DNA from: UBA7328 sp002471345
GTDB lineage: Bacteria > Bacteroidota > Bacteroidia > Chitinophagales > Saprospiraceae
NCBI GenBank assembly: GCA_964011275.1
Contig: CAXGOB010000075.1
Coordinates: forward strand, 1-23,323
Direction: 5' to 3'
Length of the DNA stretch: 23,323 nt
In this document: positions 1 through 7,776 of the stretch, one piece after another
Layout of the letters: every line of letters starts with the position of its first letter
Numbering within the stretch: position 1 is the stretch's first letter
The notes under the pieces: model-generated
Told to the model about the DNA's origin: nothing
The model's database searches: none
What the model saw: only the letters and a program-made list of their open reading frames with translations
Program-made: the position numbers and the translations under genes

Positions 1-63
1 AAAGTCCTTGAAACAGATTGATTCCATCCTAAAACATTGAGATTGGCTCTGCGTTATTATCTC

Positions 64-549
64 ATGCACTATTTTTTGAAATTTCTTATTAGCACCTTTG
101 TCATTTTATGCTTTCATTCAGAAATGCTTTCTCAAAATGTGCGAGTGTATGATACCTATGAAGAATTTGAACACCTTTTGAATCAAGATGATGACAAAAT
201 TCATGTCGTCAATTTTTGGGCAACATGGTGTGGACCATGCGTAAGAGAGATGCCCTATTTTGAAGAATTGAATCAAAAGCTAGGAGATAAAGGAGAAGTG
301 ATATTAGTGTCTTTGGATTTTGGGTCTCTGCTAAATACGAGAGTTAAGCCTTTTTTAAAAAAGAAAGAAATCAAATCAAAAGTTGTGCTTCTTGATGATC
401 CAGATTCTAATACATGGATTGATCTTATAGACCAGACTTGGTCAGGAGCAATACCTGCCTCTATTTTTTATAAAGGAGATAAAAAAATATTTCTGGAACA
501 GGAATTTCATTCTCTAGAGGAATTGGAAAATATAATTTCATCATTATAA
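64..549 (+). CDS. Exported TlpA-like thioredoxin-fold protein
   Basis: This is a thioredoxin-fold oxidoreductase that probably acts in the periplasm. I chose the ATG at 64 over an in-frame TTG at 37 because it gives a clean signal peptide (about residues 1-23, a hydrophobic core ending near SEMLSQ). The WCGPC active site follows at Cys56 and Cys59 in the order FWATWCGPCVREMPYF, typical of TlpA/ResA proteins that reduce disulfides or assist cytochrome maturation. The later text (VSLDFG, the acidic stretch LLDDPDSNTW, and an IPASIF strand carrying the cis-proline) fits the same fold. At 161 residues it is a single domain without the N-terminal DUF4369 extension common in Bacteroidota TlpA proteins. 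The next gene is also a thioredoxin-fold protein and starts within 40 bases, so the two are probably co-transcribed. The family call is firm; the partner protein is unknown. Confidence 0.88.
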   Translation: MHYFLKFLISTFVILCFHSEMLSQNVRVYDTYEEFEHLLNQDDDKIHVVNFWATWCGPCVREMPYFEELNQKLGDKGEVILVSLDFGSLLNTRVKPFLKKKEIKSKVVLLDDPDSNTWIDLIDQTWSGAIPASIFYKGDKKIFLEQEFHSLEELENIISSL

Positions 550-588
550 ATTTTAAATATCATTAAAACACTATTTGGACTTCTTACT

Positions 589-1167
589 GTGGCTATAGGC
601 TTGATCCTCATGTCTTTCACTGCAGTTGGAGATGGTTACAAAGTAGGCGACATCGCAACAGATTTTGATCTTGTTGCCACTAATGGAGATAATATCAGCT
701 TAAGTAATTATACTGATGCCGATGGATACATTGTCATATTTACATGCAATAGTTGCCCTTATTCTGTCCTTTATGAAGACAGGATAATAGAGTTACATAA
801 CAAATGGGCAGATAAAGGCTTTCCAGTGATCGCAATAAACCCGAATGATCCTGAAATGAAGCCTGCTGATAGTTTTGAAAAGATGAAGGTCAGAGCTTCA
901 GAAAAATCATTTCCGTTTCCTTATGCATTTGATGATGGGCAAGAAGTATTTCCAGTTTATGGTGCTACGCGTACACCTCATGTTTATGTATTAAATAAGA
1001 GTAAAGAGGTAAAGTATATTGGAGCTATTGATGATAGTGCCCGTGATGCAGGAGCAGTTCAGATGAATTATATCGACAATGCTGTGAACGCGATCAAGTC
1101 AGGCACAAGTCCTGATCCTAGTTTCACAAAAGCAATAGGATGCTCTATTAAATATCGAAAAGCATAA
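589..1167 (+). CDS. Thioredoxin-family protein, PRX-like1 type
   Basis: This protein has the peroxiredoxin-like thioredoxin fold (DFDLVATNGDNISLSNY, then FTCNSCPYSVLYEDRI) with a CNSC pair at Cys53 and Cys56. The CNxCP motif is characteristic of the PRX-like1 subgroup of the AhpC/TSA superfamily. The TRTPHVYVLN segment supplies the cis-proline and AIDD the end of the domain. The length of about 190 residues is usual. The listed start is GTG at 589, the first standard start codon, but the frame stays open upstream and ATT at 562 would give a leader reading (M)KTLFGLLTVAIGLILM, a proper signal peptide with its positive charge. The GTG start removes that lysine. I suspect the true start is 562. 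It follows the TlpA-like gene and is closed by a terminator at 1188-1229. The exact redox substrate is not known. Confidence 0.85.
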   Translation: MAIGLILMSFTAVGDGYKVGDIATDFDLVATNGDNISLSNYTDADGYIVIFTCNSCPYSVLYEDRIIELHNKWADKGFPVIAINPNDPEMKPADSFEKMKVRASEKSFPFPYAFDDGQEVFPVYGATRTPHVYVLNKSKEVKYIGAIDDSARDAGAVQMNYIDNAVNAIKSGTSPDPSFTKAIGCSIKYRKA

Positions 1168-1187
1168 AAGTTAATAAGAAAGAATAG

Positions 1188-1229
1188 AGTGCTTCATAGG
1201 AATTGATTTTTATGAAGCACTTCTTTTTA
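1188..1229 (+). terminator. Rho-independent terminator after thioredoxin pair
   Basis: A perfect 11-base inverted repeat (1188-1198, agtgcttcata, and 1211-1221) encloses a 12-base loop and is followed by the T-rich tract 1222-1228. It lies 20 bases after the stop of the PRX-like gene and upstream of the phosphatase gene, so it should end the two-gene thioredoxin transcript. Confidence 0.75.
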
Positions 1230-1242
1230 AAAGACAAAGCAA

Positions 1243-1692
1243 ATGAGAATCTTAATGGTCTGTCTAGGAAATATCTGTAGATCACCACTTGCTGAGGGTA
1301 TTTTGAAGTTGAAAGTAAGACAGAATAATTTGGATTGGAAGGTAGATTCTGCAGGTACAAGTGGTTGGCATGAAGGTGACTTACCGGATAAAAGATCAAT
1401 TGAAATAGCCGCAAAGAATGGATTGGACATTACAGATCAGAGGTCTCGAAAGTTTGTTCGTGCAGATTTTGAAGATTTTGATTTAATTCTAGCAATGGAC
1501 AGTTCGAATTATCAGAATATTTTGGCCCTAGCTCAAAATGAATCAGACAAAGACAAAGTAAAACTCATACTTAATTACGCTTATCCAGATCAAAATAGAG
1601 CTGTTCCAGATCCTTATTATGATAATGGATTTCCAAGAGTATACACAATGTTAGAAAAAGCATGTCAAGATATAGTTCAGACATACGTTTAA
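1243..1692 (+). CDS. Low-molecular-weight protein-tyrosine phosphatase
   Basis: This is a cytoplasmic phosphatase of the LMW-PTP family, which removes phosphate from tyrosine. The N-terminal P-loop reads VCLGNICRS with nucleophile Cys7 and Arg13, matching C-x5-R-S. The general acid is Asp123 in the VPDPYYDNG motif near the C terminus, and DSAGTSGWHEG gives the conserved core turn. At 149 residues it is full length. The DPYY form is the eukaryote-like version rather than the Wzb type. No capsule or tyrosine-kinase gene lies beside it, so the target is not indicated by context. The terminator upstream suggests it starts its own transcript, though I see no convincing promoter; the CAP gene follows after 28 bases and is probably in the same transcript. 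Confidence 0.93.
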   Translation: MRILMVCLGNICRSPLAEGILKLKVRQNNLDWKVDSAGTSGWHEGDLPDKRSIEIAAKNGLDITDQRSRKFVRADFEDFDLILAMDSSNYQNILALAQNESDKDKVKLILNYAYPDQNRAVPDPYYDNGFPRVYTMLEKACQDIVQTYV

Positions 1693-1720
1693 ACTAATAA
1701 TTGTCGTTTTTGAATTGTCC

Positions 1721-2191
1721 ATGAAAGTTTTACTTATCATCATCTTTGCCTGTTTTCTTTCTCACAGTGTATTCTCTCAGTTGCCTCCTAAAACAATAAG
1801 TCGTATAACCATGGAAATCAATAAAGTGAGGACTAATGGAATCAGATGCGGAAATACCCGAATGCCACCAGTTCACAAAATTTATTGGAAAGAAGAGTTG
1901 TATGGAGTTTCTTTAGATTATGCTACTTATATGAATGATCATAAACATTTTGCTCATGTTTCTAAAGAAGGGGAAGATGCAGGAATGCGATTGGATAATA
2001 TAGGTTACAATTGGAGATTTGTCGGAGAGAATATTGCCGTGGGGCAATATGATTTTCCAGAAGTATTAGAGGATTGGATAGAAAGCGAATCCCATTGTAA
2101 GATGCTCATGAGCAAAGACATGCATCATTTTGCCGTTGCACGAAATGAAAAGTACTGGGTACAGACCTTTGCAACACCTATGAGACAATAA
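1721..2191 (+). CDS. Secreted CAP-domain (SCP/PR-1) protein
   Basis: ATG at 1721 gives a 19-20 residue signal peptide (MKVLLIIIFACF... ending VFSQ); a TTG at 1715 would only add two residues. The mature part is a single CAP domain: INKVR helix, YWKEELYGVSLDYATYM, HKHFAHVSKEG, the GENIAVGQ signature, and SESHCKMLMSKDMHHFAVA followed by YWVQTFATP. The His and Glu of HFAH and GEN are the usual metal-pocket residues. Bacterial CAP proteins are extracytoplasmic, and for most the biochemical role is unknown; they have been linked to lipid binding or cell-surface function. It follows the phosphatase gene closely. Its stop is only 4 bases from the stop of the convergent dipeptidyl-peptidase gene, with no hairpin between them. 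Confidence 0.87.
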   Translation: MKVLLIIIFACFLSHSVFSQLPPKTISRITMEINKVRTNGIRCGNTRMPPVHKIYWKEELYGVSLDYATYMNDHKHFAHVSKEGEDAGMRLDNIGYNWRFVGENIAVGQYDFPEVLEDWIESESHCKMLMSKDMHHFAVARNEKYWVQTFATPMRQ

Positions 2192-2195
2192 AATA

Positions 2196-4469
2196 TTATG
2201 GCCTATTGAGTTCTAAATACTTTTGTCCTACTGGTACATGTTCCAATAAATATTGTGTCATTTTGGTATAGAGATGTCGAGTGGTATTTTCTCCTTCATG
2301 AATGCCATGGGAGCGATTTGGATAAGACATCATATCAAATTGTTTGTTGTGCTTTATCAGCTCATTGATGAGTAATTCAGCGCTTTGATAATGAACATTA
2401 TCATCAGCAGTACCATGTACAAGTAATAGATCCCCTTCTAGATCTTTGGCATATGTAATAGGAGATCCTTTGATAAAATCTGCTTTATTTTCTTGTGGAA
2501 GCCCCATATATCTCTCTTGATAGATGTTATCATATACCAATTGGTTAGAGACTGGTGCTACAGATATTCCTGTTTTATAAATGTCTGGATATCTAAACAT
2601 CTGATTTAGAGTCATAGATCCTCCTCCACTCCAGCCCCAAACTGCAGTACGGTCAGAATCAATAAAACCCCATTTGAGGACTTCTCGGGCTGCATCAGCT
2701 TGATCATCACTGTTGATTGTTCCTATTTTTCTATAGATACTTTTGCGCCATTCACTCCCTTTGAGGCAAGGAGTTCCTCTGTTATCCATGTCGATTATGA
2801 TGTAACCCTTTTGTGCTAATAGTATATTCCACATTCCGATCCAAGAGTCTTGTGCCACCATTCCCCAAGGTTCGCCATAGACATGAAAAATTACAGGATA
2901 TTTTTTGTTTTTATCAAAGTTGGGTGGCAAAATCATTCTGCCATCAGTTTCAAGTTCGTCACTTATGGGTACCGAGAAGAACTCTACAGCAGGCATGGCC
3001 AATTCTGCTATTTTTTTACGTAATTCTATATTTTCTTCTAGTACTCTTAATGTCCGGTGATCAGGTAGAGATATTAAATGAGTCTGACTTGGGTATAATG
3101 CTGAACTAAAGGTGTGAATAGCATATTTCCCATTTGGTGAAATGTTATAATTATTGATTCCCGAATATCTATTTGGAGTAATTTTTCGAGCAGATTGTCC
3201 CCCTTCCAAACTGGTGCGATATAGAAATCTTTGTGTGGTATTATCAGGAGAGGCCATGAAAAACACCTCTCTTTTGTATTGTCCTTTAAGTGAAGCTACA
3301 TCATATTCTCCATTAGAAATCATCACTTTCTTTTTGGAATCCGTATTTATTTTATAAAGTGTTCGCCATTTATCTTCGGTCATTCTTAGAAAAGATTCTC
3401 CATTGTCTGTCATGGTCAGATCATTAGCAGACCAGCCAGAAGCACTAGGGTCAGGGTAATAAATATCTACCCAAGTTTCCTCTTTTTCTTCATATATGAG
3501 ATCTATGCTTTTTGAATCAATATTGTATTTCCAAACTTTGAGATGATTCTGTTTCCTATTAAGCTGCTGAATCATAAGCTCCTTACTATTGATCCACTGA
3601 AGTCCAGGTATATAGTTTTGTACACGATCTCCAGGTACTGGTATCCATTCTGTTGTGTTATCATTCTTATTGATGAACCCGACTTTACAAGATGAAGGAT
3701 CATCACCTACTTTGGGATATTGTAATGGTATAGGCACACTATATATGGAGTCTGTGTTATTGATCATATAATGAGTACCAATGCTACTCGCATCAAGTTG
3801 CCAATATGCAATATGATTTCCATCTGGACTCCATCGAAAACCATCTCTACAGCCGAACTCTTCTTCATATACCCAATCAAATGTGCCATTAATTACATCA
3901 CCTGTTCCATCTCTGGTAAGCTCATTGACCTCACCATTACTCAATTCTTCTACATAAAGATTAAAATCTTGAACATAGGCCACATATTTGTTGTCTGAGG
4001 AAAATTTAGCGAACATCAATGATGATGATGGAAACTTCGCTCCAAGCTGGGTGAGCTTTTTTGATTCTCTATCATATACATAGTAGTCTCCTTTGGTATT
4101 GGCCCTCCATACCCTGCTGCTGTTGGTGAAGATTAAGATTCTTGATTCATCATCTGAGAATGAGAAGTTTTCTATAAAAAGAGGGTCATTATTAACACTT
4201 GCATCCTTTCCTTCTAATAAAATACTCTTCTTTCCAGATTTGGAGTCAAATTTGACAATGTCATTTGTTTTATCATCATTACGTTGAATGGAAGCATAGG
4301 CATCACCGTTATCAATCCATTGTATAGGGGGAATGGGTGATGATTTAAACTCATTAGAATTGTAAATTCTATCTATTGTAAGTAGAGAATCAGTACTATT
4401 TTGACTTAGTCCGATCAGGAAATTACATAGACAAAGAGCTATAACCAGAAGTGTGCTTTTCATAATCAT
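2196..4469 (-). CDS. Dipeptidyl-peptidase IV (S9B family)
   Basis: This is a full-length (757 residue) prolyl dipeptidyl peptidase, exported by a signal peptide (residues 1-22, ending IGLSQ). The N-terminal part (to about residue 470) is the DPP IV beta-propeller with the diagnostic DWVYEEE at 198-204, whose glutamates anchor the free N terminus of the substrate. The C-terminal alpha/beta-hydrolase part has Ser614 in GWSGGG, the acid in HGTADDNVH (Asp689/690) and His721 in RSHGI, a complete catalytic triad. Bacteroidota use such enzymes to take X-Pro dipeptides from peptides in the periplasm or at the surface. An ATG at 4463 is an alternative start two codons in. The lipoprotein gene lies upstream on the same strand, 79 bases away. 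Confidence 0.95.
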   Translation of the reverse strand: MIMKSTLLVIALCLCNFLIGLSQNSTDSLLTIDRIYNSNEFKSSPIPPIQWIDNGDAYASIQRNDDKTNDIVKFDSKSGKKSILLEGKDASVNNDPLFIENFSFSDDESRILIFTNSSRVWRANTKGDYYVYDRESKKLTQLGAKFPSSSLMFAKFSSDNKYVAYVQDFNLYVEELSNGEVNELTRDGTGDVINGTFDWVYEEEFGCRDGFRWSPDGNHIAYWQLDASSIGTHYMINNTDSIYSVPIPLQYPKVGDDPSSCKVGFINKNDNTTEWIPVPGDRVQNYIPGLQWINSKELMIQQLNRKQNHLKVWKYNIDSKSIDLIYEEKEETWVDIYYPDPSASGWSANDLTMTDNGESFLRMTEDKWRTLYKINTDSKKKVMISNGEYDVASLKGQYKREVFFMASPDNTTQRFLYRTSLEGGQSARKITPNRYSGINNYNISPNGKYAIHTFSSALYPSQTHLISLPDHRTLRVLEENIELRKKIAELAMPAVEFFSVPISDELETDGRMILPPNFDKNKKYPVIFHVYGEPWGMVAQDSWIGMWNILLAQKGYIIIDMDNRGTPCLKGSEWRKSIYRKIGTINSDDQADAAREVLKWGFIDSDRTAVWGWSGGGSMTLNQMFRYPDIYKTGISVAPVSNQLVYDNIYQERYMGLPQENKADFIKGSPITYAKDLEGDLLLVHGTADDNVHYQSAELLINELIKHNKQFDMMSYPNRSHGIHEGENTTRHLYTKMTQYLLEHVPVGQKYLELNRP

Positions 4470-4548
4470 TTATTGATTTTGAAAAGTACTCAAATCCGAT
4501 CAGATGACTAGAATATCAAGATGAATAGTATGATTAATTGATGAAAGT

Positions 4549-5115
4549 CTATCCTTTACTTGGTTTTCTATCATTGGGACCAAGTTTCATCTGCATACCA
4601 TTATTAATGGTGAAACCATGTCTGCCTTCTAATACAATAGCGGTCCCATTACTTCTAAGTAACCATTCTTTAGGCTGGATATCTTCTTGGTCATCAAGCA
4701 TGATTAGAGCATCGTCATCGAGACGGTAGTGATATATGCCAGTACCATTTACATCATCGTAATATCCGTATGAATAAGTAAAATTATCTTCAAATTTTAG
4801 CCACTGACCTAAGAGCCTATCTGGATGTACCATTTCCTTACCATTAAAAAAGCCTGCCCATGTCCAGTAAGTTTGAGTAACCATAGCCATTGGATTTGGA
4901 TGTGTTCCTTTTCTATGTTGGATAAGTGATTCGGCTTCTCGTCTAACATCAGAAACAGATGCATAGTCACCTTTCTTTTTAACATTAATGGGCATTTCAG
5001 GGCCTGCAACGATTGCTAAAGCATTGGGGTTGGATGTGGCTTTTTTAGAAGAGTCTCCACAAGCAAATAAAAGTCCTAAAGTCACAATGAATGCCACAGT
5101 ACGATATATCTTCAT
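4549..5115 (-). CDS. Hypothetical lipoprotein with beta-rich C-terminal domain
   Basis: I do not recognise the family. The N terminus is a lipoprotein signal (MKIYRTVAFIVTLGLLFAC) with the lipidated Cys19, then a short GDSSKKATS linker. Residues from about 85 on look like a small lipocalin-like or barrel domain: WTWAGFFNGKE, GQWLKFEDNFTYSYGYYD, GIYHYRLDDDALIMLDD, then WLLRSNGTAIVLEG and a final MQMKLGP strand. The alternation of a quantity to be displayed with its strand partner resembles the Bacteroidota lipocalin-like families, but I cannot place it in one. It is divergent from tilS with only 43 bases between starts, so the two share a promoter region. It may be followed by the DPP IV gene on the same strand. 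Confidence 0.75.
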   Translation of the reverse strand: MKIYRTVAFIVTLGLLFACGDSSKKATSNPNALAIVAGPEMPINVKKKGDYASVSDVRREAESLIQHRKGTHPNPMAMVTQTYWTWAGFFNGKEMVHPDRLLGQWLKFEDNFTYSYGYYDDVNGTGIYHYRLDDDALIMLDDQEDIQPKEWLLRSNGTAIVLEGRHGFTINNGMQMKLGPNDRKPSKG

Positions 5116-5158
5116 GATTAGTTTTTAATTATAATTTGCAATAGAATATGTTCAGAAC

Positions 5159-6481
5159 ATGTCTATAAACGAATACATTGACAAATTTATTCAAAATCAA
5201 GGCTTTATTGATCAAAAAGTCAAAATATTACTTGCAGTGAGTGGTGGATTGGACAGTATGGTCATGCTGCATGTGATGAGTTCCACAGATGTAGAAATAG
5301 GAGTAGCTACAATTAATTATAAATTACGTGAACATTCTGATATAGAATCTCAAATGGTAGTAGATTATTGTTCGTCACAAAAACTACCACTTCATCTATA
5401 TGAATGCGCTCTAGACGAACAAAAATCGATGATCTCTTCAAATCTTCAGGAAAAGGCAAGAAATATCAGATATGAATATTTTGATCATATTTTAAAAGAA
5501 AATGGATACACGCATCTGATGACTGCACATCATAGAGATGATACAATTGAGGGATTATTTTTATCCATTAATAGAGGTAGTGGTCTTGATGGAATTAGTG
5601 TGATGAAAGAGGTAAAAGGTCATTTGTTAAGACCATTACTGAATTTTTCAAAGTCAGAGTTACTGGAATATGCTAATCTTCATGAAGTATCATATGAGGA
5701 AGATGAAAGTAATGCTGGCAATCAGTATGACCGAAATTATATTAGAAATGAGATTATTCCAAAGATTGAAATGAGATTCCCATTTTTTCGATCTTCAGCG
5801 CATCTATCATTGTCAAACCTTACTAATGCTGCTAGTCTTCTAAATCATCTAGTTGAATTATCAAAAGACAAATATTTAGAAGAAAATGAAGATGGTATTA
5901 CTATTAAGTGTTTGGATCAAATTAAAGATTTTCCAGGGGCAAGGACATACTTATTCAAATTGATTAGTCAATATGGATACAACGCTGTTCAAAGTGATGA
6001 AATTTTAGAATCTGAGTCAACAGGGGCTTTGTGGAAAAGTGCTTCTCATGTTGCAACAAAGTACCATGACAAATTGATAGTCAAGAATATATGCTCCAGT
6101 GAGTTTGATGATATTGTAATTTCACATTCAGGAATTTTTGAAATGTATAATGGGCATAAACTTGAAATTAGCAAACAGAAAAAGGTGCTCTTTGAAAAAT
6201 CAAAAAGCATAGAATATATAGATGGAGATCTGGTTCAGTACCCATTAACAGTGAGAAGATGGAAGCATGGAGATAGAATGTGCCCTCTAGGAATGAAAGG
6301 AAATTCTAAAAAGATACAAGACATTCTCACCGACGAAAAAATAAATAGATTGGACAAAGAAAAATGTTTGGTATTGTGTTCTAAAGATAAAATTATTTGG
6401 TTGATGAACATTAGACTTGATAATCGATTTAAAGTAAAGAAAGAAACTACCTCGTTTATGAAATTACAATACAAATTTTGA
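5159..6481 (+). CDS. tilS: tRNA(Ile)-lysidine synthetase
   Basis: TilS attaches lysine to C34 of the CAU-anticodon tRNA-Ile using ATP, so that the tRNA reads AUA; it is essential in most bacteria. The PP-loop ATPase motif SGGLDS is at residues 28-33. The motif THLMTAHHRDDTIE, with the usual HHxxD, and the GxGLDGISVM and LLRPLL motifs follow. The C-terminal domain carries RRWKHGDRMCPLGMKGNSKKIQDIL and a final RLDNRFKV. At 440 residues it is the long form with both linker and C-terminal tRNA-binding domain. It is divergent from the lipoprotein gene and is followed 7 bases later by the cytochrome oxidase subunit III gene, so they very probably share a transcript. Confidence 0.96.
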   Translation: MSINEYIDKFIQNQGFIDQKVKILLAVSGGLDSMVMLHVMSSTDVEIGVATINYKLREHSDIESQMVVDYCSSQKLPLHLYECALDEQKSMISSNLQEKARNIRYEYFDHILKENGYTHLMTAHHRDDTIEGLFLSINRGSGLDGISVMKEVKGHLLRPLLNFSKSELLEYANLHEVSYEEDESNAGNQYDRNYIRNEIIPKIEMRFPFFRSSAHLSLSNLTNAASLLNHLVELSKDKYLEENEDGITIKCLDQIKDFPGARTYLFKLISQYGYNAVQSDEILESESTGALWKSASHVATKYHDKLIVKNICSSEFDDIVISHSGIFEMYNGHKLEISKQKKVLFEKSKSIEYIDGDLVQYPLTVRRWKHGDRMCPLGMKGNSKKIQDILTDEKINRLDKEKCLVLCSKDKIIWLMNIRLDNRFKVKKETTSFMKLQYKF

Positions 6482-6488
6482 GTACTTC

Positions 6489-7079
6489 ATGACTAAGAAG
6501 TCCAATTATCTCATTCACCCGCAGACAATAATACTATTTCTAGTTTTAGCAGGGATATCTGCATTGTTTCTGGGATTTTCTGGAGCTTATTTATACACTA
6601 AGTTTCAAAACGGATTACCTCCTCTTCATATACCTCCTCTTTTTTATTTTAACTCTTTTATCCTTATAGCAAGTAGTATTACATTAATCAAAACCATTCA
6701 GGCATTTGAATACGACAATACTTCATTGTTTAAAGTTCTTCTTTGGGTAACCATGATATTGACTGTTGTTTTTCTTGTAGCTCAGATTTTTGCCTGGGTA
6801 CAACTCACTACTGAAAATGTACATCTTACTTCCAGTAATTTGGCTTCATATCTATATGTTATCTCAGGATTGCATTTTGTGCATGTTATTGCAGGAATAC
6901 CTTTTTTAGGATATTTTATTTGGATTGCCCACAAAAGACTTAAATCTCCAGTGAGTGTATTACTCTATTTCTCTGATGAGGATAAGAAGAGAAGTCTCAA
7001 ATTGCTGACCATATATTGGCACTTTCTAGATGGCCTTTGGATCTACTTGATCTTATTTTTTCTGGTTAATTCATTTTGA
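6489..7079 (+). CDS. Stand-alone heme-copper oxidase subunit III
   Basis: A membrane protein of 196 residues with five predicted helices (about 15-37, 53-70, 82-107, 119-145, 172-194). Family signs are SGAYLYTKF at the end of helix 1, SGLHFVHVIAGIPFLGYF in helix 4, and the C-terminal YWHFLDGLWIYLILFF, which corresponds to the YWHFVDxxW signature of CoxC/CyoC subunit III. Subunit III holds no redox centre; it stabilises subunit I and shapes proton delivery. It is 7 bases after tilS and no subunit I, II or haem assembly gene is near, so it must either pair with an oxidase encoded elsewhere or have a different partner. A bidirectional terminator at 7084-7128 ends the transcript. Confidence 0.88.
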   Translation: MTKKSNYLIHPQTIILFLVLAGISALFLGFSGAYLYTKFQNGLPPLHIPPLFYFNSFILIASSITLIKTIQAFEYDNTSLFKVLLWVTMILTVVFLVAQIFAWVQLTTENVHLTSSNLASYLYVISGLHFVHVIAGIPFLGYFIWIAHKRLKSPVSVLLYFSDEDKKRSLKLLTIYWHFLDGLWIYLILFFLVNSF

Positions 7080-7083
7080 TTTA

Positions 7084-7128
7084 AAAATGTGAATGTTCCT
7101 ATCTGAAATTGGTCACATTTTCTTTTTC
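7084..7128. terminator. Bidirectional terminator between subunit III gene and pnuC
   Basis: A perfect 9-base inverted repeat (7084-7092 aaaatgtga; 7113-7121) has a 20-base loop. On the plus strand the second arm runs into ttttcttttt; on the minus strand the other arm runs into TTTTTAA. It sits between two convergent genes and overlaps the pnuC stop codon (7113-7115), so it can end both transcripts. Confidence 0.68.
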
Positions 7129-7670
7129 CAGTCCAAGAAGCCATATACTGAAAGAGCTAGGTAAACTACCATGAGACCTGAATAAAAATACAGTCCTTTA
7201 TAACCATAGAGTGCAATTGTCGCTCCATTGACCACGATCCAAATGATCCATCCAAAGACTATTTTGTGTGCCTCCAGAAATGTTGCGATAAAACTAAATG
7301 CAGTGGTTTGTGCATCTGCAAAGGGAAGATCTGCATCCGTATACTTATTCATTCCAAAGCCAAGAGTTAAACCAAGAATTAAACCACCTGCAATAGAAAT
7401 AATTTTTTTGGAGGGCATCATATCTGATATGGGCAGCTCCTTTCCATCTTGACCTTTCTTCCATATGAGGTATCCATATGCTGCCATTACAACATAGAAT
7501 GAATAGAGAATGGCCTCAGAATACAATTGCAACTGGAAAAAGAGAATAATGCTAAGTAAAGAGCTTACCGCACCGAAGAGCCAACACCAAATAATTTCTT
7601 TGATAAGAAGAACAAGATAGATTACACCCAAAATTGTAGCTGATACTTCTAGTATGAGTAGCTGATTCAT
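7113..7670 (-). CDS. pnuC: Nicotinamide riboside transporter PnuC
   Basis: PnuC is an inner-membrane facilitator for nicotinamide riboside, used for NAD salvage. This protein has 185 residues and about seven membrane segments: the N-terminal LEVSATILGVIYLVLL, then WCWLFGAVSSLLSIILFFQ, SEAILYSFYVVMAAYGYLIWKKG, a segment near GGLILGLTLGFG, the TAFSFIATFLEAHKIVFGWIIWIVVN and GYKGLYFYSGLMVVYLALSVYGFLDWKK segments. The paired W/Y-rich repeat (YGYLIWKK and YGFLDWKK) and the WIIWIVVN motif are the PnuC signature. The length is a little short of the usual 200-240 residues but complete. No riboswitch is visible upstream (7671-7776), and no NAD kinase or ribosylnicotinamide kinase gene adjoins it. Confidence 0.9.
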   Translation of the reverse strand: MNQLLILEVSATILGVIYLVLLIKEIIWCWLFGAVSSLLSIILFFQLQLYSEAILYSFYVVMAAYGYLIWKKGQDGKELPISDMMPSKKIISIAGGLILGLTLGFGMNKYTDADLPFADAQTTAFSFIATFLEAHKIVFGWIIWIVVNGATIALYGYKGLYFYSGLMVVYLALSVYGFLDWKKKM

Positions 7671-7776
7671 TTTGTGAAAGTATCATTTTTAGAAAAAGTA
7701 CAGAACGAAAAAATGGTTCATCTTTTTATCTGGCGATATAAGACCTAAGAAGGTAGACTACTAGTTAAATGAAATC

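Noticed and set aside
1148..1414. Minus-strand ORF of 88 codons opposite the phosphatase gene.
   Set aside because: It overlaps a strongly conserved phosphatase and the terminator and has no recognisable domain; it is a shadow frame. The same holds for opposite-strand frames at 2813-3109 and 6235-6474.
4486..4498. The 13-mer shared by 4486-4498 and 10841-10853 (aagtactcaaatc).
   Set aside because: Several 13-base repeats are expected by chance in 23 kb of AT-rich DNA, and the two copies have no common position relative to genes.
7671..7776. Possible NAD- or thiamine-type riboswitch upstream of pnuC.
   Set aside because: No conserved TPP motif set or recognisable pseudoknot could be read, and the region is only 106 bases with short, weak inverted repeats.
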